Of a DNA stretch of 64,000 bases, positions 18,046-26,900 are shown one piece after another. Source of the stretch: JBCCEJ01 sp039030335 (GTDB lineage: Bacteria > Pseudomonadota > Gammaproteobacteria > HK1); the NCBI GenBank assembly GCA_039030335.1, contig JBCCEJ010000020.1, positions 9,358 through 73,357 of the forward strand, given 5' to 3'. Numbering within the stretch: position 1 is the stretch's first letter; each line of letters opens with the position of its first letter. The notes beneath the pieces were generated by a model. That model was not told the DNA's origin. It ran no database searches and saw nothing but the letters and a program-made list of their open reading frames with translations. The translations under genes and the position numbers were made by a program.

Positions 18046-19164
18046 TCACCCGCGGAGCCGGGCCGGGCTGAGAGCATCGATGTCCGCGGCCGCCATTGCG
18101 CTGGCCGAACTCGCGTCCTCGGCGAGCACCTGAGCCGCGCAAACCCGCCCCATCGCAGGGGAAGTCTGAATGCCATAACCGCCCTGGCCAACGAGCCAGT
18201 AGAAGCCGGAAACATCCGGATCAAATCCATTCACGAGCTGACGGTCGGGCGCAAAGGTCCGCAGTCCGGCCCAGCTGCGAACCATCCGCCGTACTTCGAT
18301 CCCAGTGATCTGCTGCATCCGGTCGACGCCGGTCGCCAGATCGATATCCTCGGGCCATGCATCGCAAGGCTCACTGGGGGTTTCATCAGCAGGAGAGACG
18401 AGCAGCCAGCGGCCTTCGGGCTTGGCGTACCAGTTACCAGCCACCCCGGCCAGCAGCGGCCAGTCGGCGGCGACCACGTCGTCCATGGCGGGTTCGACGA
18501 TGGCAACCGAGCGCCTCAACGGAGTCAGCCCCAATGGTTTCACGCCTGCGAGCCTGGCGATGTGGTCTCCCCAGGCGCCGGCCGCATTGACCAGCGACGG
18601 GGCAGCGGCGGTCGTGTTTTCCCACGCGACCCGCCACATCCCTGCCGACCGCGAAACGGCATTCACCCGCGCGCCGCATCGCAACTGTCCACCAGCCTTC
18701 CTGAAGGCGCGGAGATAGCTCTGATGCAGGCGGTCGACATCGATGTCGAGCGCGTTCGCTTCAAAACCGCCGGCCACAGCCGGCCCTCCACGCAAAACCG
18801 GGACCAACGTCGCGCATCCGTTGGCATCCAGACGCTGCATGCCCTTCGCACCGGCCAGCTCATCGTCGAGAGCGCCCAGTTCAGATGCCGTGGCGAGGTA
18901 GAGCAGCCCACGCCGGCCGACGACCGGTCCATCCGCGAAGTCATCTGGCGGAGCCGTCAGGAATGGGGCGCTCGCGCGGTTCAACTTGCGCACCGAGGGA
19001 GCACCGTAGTTCTCGATAAAGGTGGCCGCCGAGCGGCCAGTAGTGTGGTAGCCCGGCTGTTGCTCTGCTTCGAGCATCAACACGTTGGCATCTTCGGCCA
19101 GCCAGGCGCCCGCGCTGGCACCCGCAATACCCGCACCGATGATGATGACGTCAAAGTGTTCCAT
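18046..19164 (-). CDS. FAD-dependent oxidoreductase, DAO (glycine/D-amino-acid oxidase-like) family
   Basis: 372 residues from ATG 19164, which places the dinucleotide-binding motif at the N-terminus (MEHFDVIIIGAGIAGASAG), followed by the acidic residue that binds ribose (MLEAEQQPGYHTTGRSAA). The C-terminal FAD motif is GFYWLVGQGGYGIQTSPAMG. The TTGRSAA and GQGGYGIQ patterns are those of DAO-family proteins that oxidise amines or 2-hydroxyacids. Substrate unknown. It is separated by 336 bp from the divergent SDR gene; the upstream frame to 19218 is not conserved. Confidence 0.85.
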   Translation of the reverse strand: MEHFDVIIIGAGIAGASAGAWLAEDANVLMLEAEQQPGYHTTGRSAATFIENYGAPSVRKLNRASAPFLTAPPDDFADGPVVGRRGLLYLATASELGALDDELAGAKGMQRLDANGCATLVPVLRGGPAVAGGFEANALDIDVDRLHQSYLRAFRKAGGQLRCGARVNAVSRSAGMWRVAWENTTAAAPSLVNAAGAWGDHIARLAGVKPLGLTPLRRSVAIVEPAMDDVVAADWPLLAGVAGNWYAKPEGRWLLVSPADETPSEPCDAWPEDIDLATGVDRMQQITGIEVRRMVRSWAGLRTFAPDRQLVNGFDPDVSGFYWLVGQGGYGIQTSPAMGRVCAAQVLAEDASSASAMAAADIDALSPARLRG

Positions 19165-19500
19165 AGCGGCTGCGCTCCAAAGTGCTGCGATAAGCCCAGG
19201 GCACCAACCTCTGAGCAACGCAACGGCTGCGCGCTCGGATCGGCGTTACGGCGCGCGTGCCCTGTCGTGAGTAGCGATACCGACCTGGCCGCCCGCGCTG
19301 TGCGGGGCATCGACCGACCGGACGCAGAGGACCGGGACGGGATCGACCATTCCGACCCTGGCCGGCATCGAGAACCCTATTGTCGCCCGCGATCGACGAC
19401 CCTGTCAGGGCGCCGACGGTGTAGAGTCTCAGCAACTCGTGACAGATTCGAGCGAACACGCTCGGACCCGAACCTAACGAATCTGAAGGAGACCGTTCAA
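19165..19500. other. Divergent intergenic region with a leader hairpin
   Basis: 336 bp between the divergent oxidoreductase and SDR genes, expected to contain both promoters. A small perfect hairpin (CGAGCG-AACA-CGCTCG, 19449-19464) lies about 35 bp upstream of the SDR start. GAAGGAGA provides the SDR ribosome binding site. No coding region or known riboswitch seen. Confidence 0.4.
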
Positions 19501-20181
19501 ATGAGTACTTCCGCACTCATCGTAGGCGCCGGCGATGGCCTCAGCGCGTCGCTTGCGCGACTGTTCCGCTCTAATGGGATGCAGGTCGCACTCGCAGCGC
19601 GCAATGTGGACAAACTCGCCAATCTCGCCGAGCAGACCGAGGCGCTCAGCATCCGCTGCGACGCGGCCAATCCGGCCGATGTGGACGCAATGTTCAGCGA
19701 AGTTGATGCCACCCTCGGCGTCCCGGATGTCGTCGTCTACAACCCCAGCGCGCGGGTGCGCGGACCCGTCAACGAGATCGACCGGGACGCCGTGCGCGAT
19801 GCGCTGATGGTGACCTGCTACGGCGGTTTCCTGGTGGTTCAGGAAGCTTCCCGGCGCATGCTTGAGCGTGCGAGCGGCTCGATTCTGTTGACTGGCGCAT
19901 CGGCCAGCGTCAAGGGTTTTGCAAACTCATCGAGTTTTGCGATGGGCAAGTTTGGTCTGCGTGGCCTCGCCCAATCGAGTGCACGGGAGCTGGCGCCGCG
20001 CGGCATCCATGTGGCGCACTTCGTGATCGATGGCGGCATCCGTGCATCCGACGCCGACCCGGGCGGCGACGAGAGGCTCGACCCCGATGCCATCGCCCAG
20101 TCCTACCTGGACATACACCGGCAGGCCCGGAGCGCGTGGACGTGGGAGGTCGAACTGCGGCCCTGGGTCGAGAAGTTCTGA
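19501..20181 (+). CDS. SDR-family protein with Phe in place of the catalytic Tyr
   Basis: 226 residues; ATG 19501 follows GAAGGAGA. It has a Rossmann start (SALIVGAGDGLSASLARLF), an atypical VVYNPSA in place of NNAG, and a GSILLTGASAS strand with the catalytic Ser. The usual YxxxK is FAMGK (SSSFAMGKFGLRGLAQS), so the catalytic tyrosine is missing while lysine remains. A subgroup of proteobacterial SDRs with FxxxKFALRGLAQS is known, so this is a divergent family rather than a broken gene. Its reaction is uncertain. Convergent with the aspartate dehydrogenase gene. Confidence 0.82.
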   Translation: MSTSALIVGAGDGLSASLARLFRSNGMQVALAARNVDKLANLAEQTEALSIRCDAANPADVDAMFSEVDATLGVPDVVVYNPSARVRGPVNEIDRDAVRDALMVTCYGGFLVVQEASRRMLERASGSILLTGASASVKGFANSSSFAMGKFGLRGLAQSSARELAPRGIHVAHFVIDGGIRASDADPGGDERLDPDAIAQSYLDIHRQARSAWTWEVELRPWVEKF

Positions 20182-20266
20182 GTGTCAGGCGAGTACGGGC
20201 GCAGCAGCACGATGAATGCCAGCGGGCTTGCGAGGGTACAAACGCGGGTGCGCAGAAGCGCCGGAG

Positions 20267-21067
20267 TCACGTTCCTACTTTGAGCGTCGACACGAGCCCC
20301 TGCAGCGTCGCGAGAACGCTCAGCGGCGTCAGCAGGCCCGTTCGCGGGTTCTCCGGTGACGGGACATTTTCGATGGTCATCTCGAAGCGCACGGCGGCCG
20401 CATCGACGTGGATCGTATGGGTATTGCGAGAGACCCCGGGATCGGCCCAGACCTCGAGTTCGGTAGCGTCGGGCCCGACACCGGCCAGACTGAGCGCAGC
20501 CGCTACGTTGACATTGGCCGGAAAGCCAATTGCGCCGTCGCGGGCGCTGCCCTTGAACACGAGTAGTGCCTCCCGCAGGTCGGAAACGTCGATGTTGTTG
20601 TTGACCAGGTGCGGCGCCCCAGCCAGCCCACCAGGTGGTTTTCGCGTCACCATGCGGACTGCATGGATACCGCCCTCGGCCGCGGCACGCACGGCATCGA
20701 GCCCGAGCAGAGCGCCCGTCGGTACGACAATGCGCGCGCCGGTGCGGCGCGCCTGCGCGATCAGCTCGTCACGATTCAACAGCTGTGCGACGCTGGACGG
20801 CACGAAGATGCGCCCGGCCGCCACGGCAGGCCCGGCGATGTCATCGAATACGGCTGCCGGCGCCGCCTCGACGATCACATCGGCGTGCTGCGCGAGCGAC
20901 GCGACGTCAACGACCTCAGGCGGGTTGCAAAACCCGCTCACCTGGCGCGCCACTTTGGCGGCATCCCTGGACGCGACCGCGGCCAGCGTGAGACCTTCCT
21001 CGCCAGCGTCCAGGCGCTCGGCCAAGGCCATACCAATAGCGCCCATACCCGCAATTCCCACCAACAT
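20267..21067 (-). CDS. nadX: L-aspartate dehydrogenase
   Basis: 266 residues. N-terminal NAD(P) motif LVGIAGMGAIGMAL, then DVIVEAAPAAVF, the GALLGLDAVRAA segment, FPANVNVAAALSLAG and the catalytic histidine in NTHTI. This is the NadX pattern: NAD(P)-dependent conversion of aspartate to iminoaspartate, used for NAD synthesis or for aspartate catabolism. No nadA or nadC is nearby, so the biosynthetic role is not supported by context. The start codon lies only 15 bp from the divergent HAD gene start. Confidence 0.88.
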   Translation of the reverse strand: MLVGIAGMGAIGMALAERLDAGEEGLTLAAVASRDAAKVARQVSGFCNPPEVVDVASLAQHADVIVEAAPAAVFDDIAGPAVAAGRIFVPSSVAQLLNRDELIAQARRTGARIVVPTGALLGLDAVRAAAEGGIHAVRMVTRKPPGGLAGAPHLVNNNIDVSDLREALLVFKGSARDGAIGFPANVNVAAALSLAGVGPDATELEVWADPGVSRNTHTIHVDAAAVRFEMTIENVPSPENPRTGLLTPLSVLATLQGLVSTLKVGT

Positions 21068-21082
21068 ATCCGACTTCCGACG

Positions 21083-21808
21083 ATGAAGATTCAGGCTGTC
21101 ACTCTAGACGCGGCTGGCACCCTGATAAAGACCCGGCGACCCGTCGGTGATATCTACTGCGGGATCGCGGCAGACCACGGTGCGTCGCTGGACCCGGCAG
21201 CCCTTGGCAGCGCGTTCGCCGACGTATTTGCGGCCATGCCTCCGATGACCTTTCCCGAACTCCGCGGCCGGCGTGCCCCACCTGATGAACTGGATCGGTT
21301 GGAGCGACGCTGGTGGGGGCTACTCGTCAAGGACGTAACCGACCGCGCGGGCGGCGTGCCGGCCTTCGAGCCGTTCTTCACCGACCTGTACGACTACTTC
21401 GCGACCGCGCAGGCCTGGGTTCTCTATCCAGAAGTAGAGCCGTTTCTGGACGTGTTGGCCCAGCGTGAAATGCAGGTCGCGGTCGTATCGAACTTCGACT
21501 CGCGCCTCGTTACGGTCCTGCGAGCTCTCGGTATCGCCGAACGCGTGGGGCCCATTGTGTACTCAACGGCTGCTGGCAGTGCCAAACCGGATGCTGGCAT
21601 ATTCTTCGACGCACTCGCTGCGCTCGCCCGCGATCCGGGCGAATGCCTGCACCTCGGCGACAGCGCGAGCGCGGACTACGACGGTGCGGTTGCCGCCGGT
21701 CTGCAGGCCGGGCTCCTGCGGCGCAACGCGAGGTCCGACCACGCGCTCGAAACCTATGAGCTGCGCGCGCTCACGGAGGCCGTGCGGCTACTGGGGCCCG
21801 CGCGCTGA
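21083..21808 (+). CDS. HAD-superfamily hydrolase, REG-2/HDHD3-like subgroup
   Basis: 241 residues from ATG 21083. HAD motif I is LDAAGTL, keeping the nucleophile Asp but lacking the second Asp, as in the REG-2-like subgroup. Motif II is VVSNFDSR, motif III the Lys in SAKPDAGIF, and motif IV LHLGDSASADYDGA. Substrate is unknown; without the general-acid Asp, phosphatase activity may be weak or altered. The gene is divergent from nadX with only a 15-bp gap and is followed 3 bp later by the next gene, so those two form an operon. Confidence 0.85.
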   Translation: MKIQAVTLDAAGTLIKTRRPVGDIYCGIAADHGASLDPAALGSAFADVFAAMPPMTFPELRGRRAPPDELDRLERRWWGLLVKDVTDRAGGVPAFEPFFTDLYDYFATAQAWVLYPEVEPFLDVLAQREMQVAVVSNFDSRLVTVLRALGIAERVGPIVYSTAAGSAKPDAGIFFDALAALARDPGECLHLGDSASADYDGAVAAGLQAGLLRRNARSDHALETYELRALTEAVRLLGPAR

Positions 21809-21811
21809 CCG

Positions 21812-22999
21812 ATGCCGGCGTTCACACCTCAGGCACTCTATCGGGGTCAGCTCGCAGTGCTCGGCGATCAAGCCGGGATGGCGCGCGCGCTCCGCGATCT
21901 GCTTCCGGAGGGCACCACGTCGAACCTCAGGCGACTCGGCGAGCGGTTCAGGCCCGGAGCCAGGCCCTACGCCTCCATCTGGTATCAGTACGCGACCGCA
22001 CCACTCGGCATTTTGCGTGTGGATTGCTTTCCTGAGCAGCCTCGAGCGACGGCCCGCCGGCGCGCCCCGGACGCCGCGGTCGGCGCGGCACACCCCGTGC
22101 TCGGTTGGCTGAGCGTCACGCACCTGCTGCGCGACCCCCCGATCGCCGGTTTCCGGCTGCACCGGAAAATGCACGTGACGCGGGGCGGCACACACTATGT
22201 CCCGGGACGCGCTCTCGCGACGACCATTCGCCTCGAGCAGCAGCGCTATCGCGTACAGATGGCCCGCCCGGGAATGATCGGCGCGGTGGCCCGGCATATG
22301 GCTGCGCTGGCGAGCGTCGGAACGCAACTTCCGGTGTCCTTGCCGGACCTGTTGACCGTGCGCCCGAAACTCGCACTGATCGGGTTTCGCTCCGTTCCGG
22401 CCGCCCCCTTGCATCAATCCGGTGGCGGTAGCCGCCTCGAAGCCATCGAGCGCGTTGTGCGGGCGCTCTGCACGGTGGCGGCGGTGATCCCGACGAACGA
22501 AGTAACCGCGCAGCCTGCCAACGCCTACTGGGCGGCCGTAGATACGCTGCAAAGCCTCGCGCGTACCCATCCGGGTTTCGATGATCTGTGCGCGGACCTG
22601 GTGGCAAGGCTCACCGAGGCACACGCGCGCGCCGGCGAGCTGCAGAAAGTCTGCATCGGCCCCACCCAATGGCGGGTATGGGGCGTGAACGAAGCAGGTC
22701 CGGTACTGCGCCGCGCGGTGCTGCTGCGGGCCCTGCCCTTGCCTGCTCTGCAGGCTGAACTGGAAGCCCAGGCGAACGCACACTACGCAGCCTGCGGTTG
22801 CTCTGCGGATTCACTGCATCAGACGATCGACGAAGTCATGACGATGTGCTTCGGTCATCAGAATGCCCGCGTCAAGAACCTGTTTGCAGCCCAGATCGAC
22901 ATCCGCAAGGCGGACCGGGCCGTCCAGGAACTCGCCGCTGACGGAGACGCGACGGCGCGTGCGCTCCTGTTGCAGGCTCTGCACAGGCTCTCGCGCTGA
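21812..22999 (+). CDS. Conserved-looking protein of unknown function
   Basis: 395 residues that I do not recognise. It starts 3 bp after the HAD gene. No signal peptide or membrane segment is evident. Visible features are an aromatic stretch WYQYATAPLGILRVDCF near residue 57, an Arg-rich HRKMHVTRGG region, and a helical C-terminal half with PTQWRVWGVNEAG, then ANAHYAACGCSADS and MTMCFGHQNARVKN. These could be a metal or ligand site because Cys and His cluster there. The frame and codon use match the neighbours over the full length, supporting a real gene. Confidence 0.65.
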   Translation: MPAFTPQALYRGQLAVLGDQAGMARALRDLLPEGTTSNLRRLGERFRPGARPYASIWYQYATAPLGILRVDCFPEQPRATARRRAPDAAVGAAHPVLGWLSVTHLLRDPPIAGFRLHRKMHVTRGGTHYVPGRALATTIRLEQQRYRVQMARPGMIGAVARHMAALASVGTQLPVSLPDLLTVRPKLALIGFRSVPAAPLHQSGGGSRLEAIERVVRALCTVAAVIPTNEVTAQPANAYWAAVDTLQSLARTHPGFDDLCADLVARLTEAHARAGELQKVCIGPTQWRVWGVNEAGPVLRRAVLLRALPLPALQAELEAQANAHYAACGCSADSLHQTIDEVMTMCFGHQNARVKNLFAAQIDIRKADRAVQELAADGDATARALLLQALHRLSR

Positions 23000-23040
23000 G
23001 GACCGGCGCGAGATTACTGCCATCGTCGTGGCGCTGGCGC

Positions 23041-23931
23041 TCAGGCGGCACTCTGACAGTGCGGACAGCTCCAGGTACGTCGCACCTTACGCCCGGCCAT
23101 GACGCTCGCGATCGGCGTCGCGCATACATAGCAGGGTTGACCGGTGCGGCCGTAAACCCATAGTCGGCTGGAATCGTCGCCATGACTGCCCGTCAAGCGC
23201 GCCGCTGGCCTGTCAGTCCGTCGTGCGCCATGGCCAACCGGGTCGGTAGCGATGCCTCCCAACGGCTCGGCCGCGGCGCCAGGTAGGCCCCGGGTAAGTC
23301 TCCTTCCGTTACCCACGTTCGCCTTGAGCCAGGTCGCGGCGAGCGCGTATACATCGTGCAACTGTTCGACCGTGACTGCGCCGACGCGTAGTGAAAGCGG
23401 CCATCGCTGGACGAACATCAACTCACATTTGAATACATTGCCGATGCCACCGGCGATGCGCTGGTCGAGCAGGACATCCAGCATCAGGGCGTCGGGAGTC
23501 GCGATGCCATAGACCCGTGCGACCACCTGGTCGATGGCGACGTCCGTCGTCAGATCGGGACCTACCCGACGCACCAGCGTGTGTCGCCGCAACCGATCGC
23601 CCCGCGGACGCAGCAGCCGCACCTCCTTCGGGTTGAACAGTACGAACTCGGCCGCTTGGGTCGTGATGACAGCGCCCACCGAGGGGGCTGGCGCGACCGG
23701 TGCGTGATCGCGAAACCGCCGCCAGGTGCCATCCATGCCGAGGTGCGATTGCAAGGTATGCCCGTCGGCCAGTTCGATCAGCAGGTGCTTGCCGCGCGCG
23801 TGCACCCGCACGATACGGCTCTGCGGCAGCGTCTCGCCAGCCGATGGCACCAACACGTCGACGCCGCTTTGACCGGCAAGCTCGGCGTGCATGCGACGCG
23901 CCAGAGATGCGATGGTGTCGCCCTCGGGCAT
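23041..23931 (-). CDS. nei: Fpg/Nei-family DNA glycosylase (endonuclease VIII-like)
   Basis: 296 residues beginning MPEGDTI: after Met removal, Pro2 is the Schiff-base nucleophile and Glu3 the catalytic acid. The H2TH region (DQRIAGGIGNVFKCELMF) is clear and the C-terminal zinc finger has CYVC and CPHC with the strand arginine (GRKVRRTWSCPHC). The conserved lysine lies in HARGKHLLIEL. It excises oxidised bases and cleaves the abasic site by beta/delta elimination. It starts 4 bp after the lhr stop. MPEGDTI favours the Nei rather than the Fpg (MPELPE) branch. Confidence 0.92.
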   Translation of the reverse strand: MPEGDTIASLARRMHAELAGQSGVDVLVPSAGETLPQSRIVRVHARGKHLLIELADGHTLQSHLGMDGTWRRFRDHAPVAPAPSVGAVITTQAAEFVLFNPKEVRLLRPRGDRLRRHTLVRRVGPDLTTDVAIDQVVARVYGIATPDALMLDVLLDQRIAGGIGNVFKCELMFVQRWPLSLRVGAVTVEQLHDVYALAATWLKANVGNGRRLTRGLPGAAAEPLGGIATDPVGHGARRTDRPAARLTGSHGDDSSRLWVYGRTGQPCYVCATPIASVMAGRKVRRTWSCPHCQSAA

Positions 23932-23935
23932 CGAA

Positions 23936-26900
23936 TCAAGAGGACTCGGCGGGGCGGCCGCGGGCGGGCGCGAGCGCCGTGAAGCCCCGGTAGTCCGACA
24001 CGAAACCCGCAGCGATCAGCAAGGGCGCCAGCGCGGCCTGCCGGGCGGCTTCCCCGTTGACGGTCTGAATCACCATGAGTTTGTTGTTGCGCCCACGCAG
24101 CTGTCCGGCGAGCGCACTCAGACCAGCACTCAACGCTCCCTGGCTGTCATTGGCATCGAATACCGTCAAGGCCCGGGAGCCGGCCGCGTAGTAAGCCAGT
24201 AGACGGGTGCCGCACAGAACCACCCATGCGGCGCGCTGCCGACGTGCGGCCTGGCGTCGTCCGTCCAGCGCTGGCCAGGGGAGGATCGAGCCGTACGGAT
24301 TGGCGGGATCGAGTGCTGGCAGCACCCGCAGCTCCGGGCCGTCGCGGCGAAGACTCTGCCGCTCGAAGTCGCGCAACATATCGACCGCCCCTGGCATCGC
24401 GAATTGCGCGCCGGACAGTCCCTCCAGAAAATAGCCGCGCCGCACCTTGCCGCTCTCCTCCAGCTGCTTCAAAACGGGATAGACAGCCTGGAACCCCCCG
24501 GCCAACCCATCGCCCGCCGCCATTTCGCGCGCGACGATACCGTAGCGGGCGAGCAGCGTTTCCGCCTTGGCGAGCAGGCGGCTGGTACCAGCCCGATCCG
24601 GCGCGGACGCCGGCGGCTTCGTCGGTTCCGGTGCAACGAACGGGCGCACCAGGCTCCAGCGTCCGCCCGCGGCCATCGCGGATGCCCCGGCTCGCGAGCG
24701 AACTCGTCTGCCGAAGCCGCGCATTGCCGACCCGCCCGCGCTTCGGCGTCGCCCGCGCCCGTCCCCGGCGAGCCCGGCGAGAGGCCCGAGCGTATCGTTC
24801 GTGATCACGCCGGCGCGGGCCAGGTCGTCGAGCACGCGGCGGAACCGCTCTGTCGCCCCGGCCTCACCAATGCTGGCGAGGTCATGTTCGAGGTCCGTCG
24901 TAAAGCACGCCCCGCGGGTACCGAGCACCTCGATCACCGCGTGACGCACGGCGGCATCAGCAGCCGCATCAGCATCGTCTGCACCATCGGCCGGCCGAGG
25001 CGAGCCGGCCGCGTCGTCGTCGGTGTCGGGTTCGGGCAGCAGATCGCTCACCTGCTCTCGCAGGTAGAACGCTACCCGCATATCACGCGGTCCGGCCGCA
25101 CCCGCTCCGACCCAGACGACGATGCCACTCGCGCACGCGCGCTCGAGCTCTGCCTCGCTGAAACCACTGACCCGGGACGGCAACACGTGCTCACGCCAAA
25201 GCGACCACGGCAGCGCGACACCAGCGAGCTGGGCGATCACATCGAGCAGACGATCCAATCCACGCTCATCGGTGCCAACGCCTTGCCAGGCCGGTAGAAA
25301 TTCCGCCATCCGCGGCGCCGGCACGGGCGCGACCTGATTGCGCAGGCGCGCGAGCGTTTCGCGCTTGAGCCGCCGCAGCACATCGACGTCACACCACTGC
25401 TCGCCGGCTCGCCTCGGGTCGATCTCACCGCGGGTCAGCCGGCCTTCCATTGTCAGCAACGCCAGCGGTGCTTCGAGCTGAGCGGGCCGCAACGCAAACC
25501 GGTCTGCGAGGTCGCTCAGCGTGAACGGACCCCGCACTGCCGCGAAGCGCGCTGCCAACGCCGACAGGGCATCACTGCCGGATGGATCGCGGAACGGTTC
25601 GAGCAGGGCTTCACTCAGGCCCGCCGGCGGTACGACACCCAACGCGTCCCGGTACAGCGCCGCATCCTGGATCGCGAGCCAGCGCGGCTCGCCACCGATG
25701 CGTACCCCGATGATGCGACCGGCCGCCGCGAGGGCCTCAAGACCCGCAGCTACGGCCGTCGGATCATGCGCCCGGGCTTCCAGTTCCGCCGTGCTCAAAT
25801 CACCGAGGCGCGCCAGAACCAGCTCCAGATCGTCGATGTCGCGCGCCTGTCGCTCAGAGTTCAGGTGTTGCAGACGCATCTCCACGTCGTGCATGACGTC
25901 CGGGTCGATAAGCTCGCGCAGCGCTCCGTGGCCGACGAGCTCCGCGAGCAGGTCGCGGTCCAGACTGAGCGCCTGTGCCTTGCGCTCGGCGAGCGGGGCG
26001 TCCTGCTCGTAGAGATAGGCCGCGACGTAGGCGAATACGAGCGAGCGGGCAAACGGCGACGCACGTGGCGTCTCAGCCTCGTGAACCTGTATGCGCCCTT
26101 GCCTGATACCGAGCAATACGCCGCGCAGAGCCTCCAGATCGAACTGATCGGCAAGTGCTTCGCGGTAGCATTCGAGTGCGATCGGAAAATCGCCGGATTC
26201 ACGAACCGCGGCCAGTAGCTCAGCGCTCTTCATCCGCTGCACCCACAGTGGGCTCCTCGCGCCGGGTGAGCGCCTTGGCAACAGCAACGCGCGCGCCGCG
26301 CTTTCGCGGAACAGGCCTGCGTACATGGCCGTATCGGCCAATTGCTCGACGATCAGCGTCTCGATGTCTTCCGGGTCGGGGAAAAGGTCGTCCAGAGCCG
26401 GCAGCTCGCCGAGGTCGGGCAGGCGAAGCACGATGCCGTCGTCGGCGTACATCAGCTGCACCTCGAACCCGGCGCGTACGCCGATACGACGCTCCAATGC
26501 CATCGCCCAGGGCGCATGCACCCGCGCGCCGAATGGACTCAGAATGCAGATACGCCAGTCGCCCAACTCATCGGTGAAGCGCTCGACCACCACCGTGCGA
26601 TCGGTCGGCAGCGCGCCGGTCGCTTCTCGCTGTTCTTCCAGATAGTCGAGCAGGTTGTCGGCGGCATGTGCCTGCGCGAGGCCGGCGTCCGACAATCGCG
26701 CAACCGCCTTTGTTCGGCTGACCCCCGCCAGCTCGCGTGTCATCTGACCAAGGGCGTGGCCCAACTCGGGCGAGCGGCCCGGCCCGTCGCCACGCCAGAA
26801 CGGCAGCTTGCCGGGCTCGCCTGGTGCCGGCGACACGATTACGCGGTCGCGCGTTATCTGCTCGATCCGCCAGCTGCTGGCACCGAGCAGAAAAGTCTCA

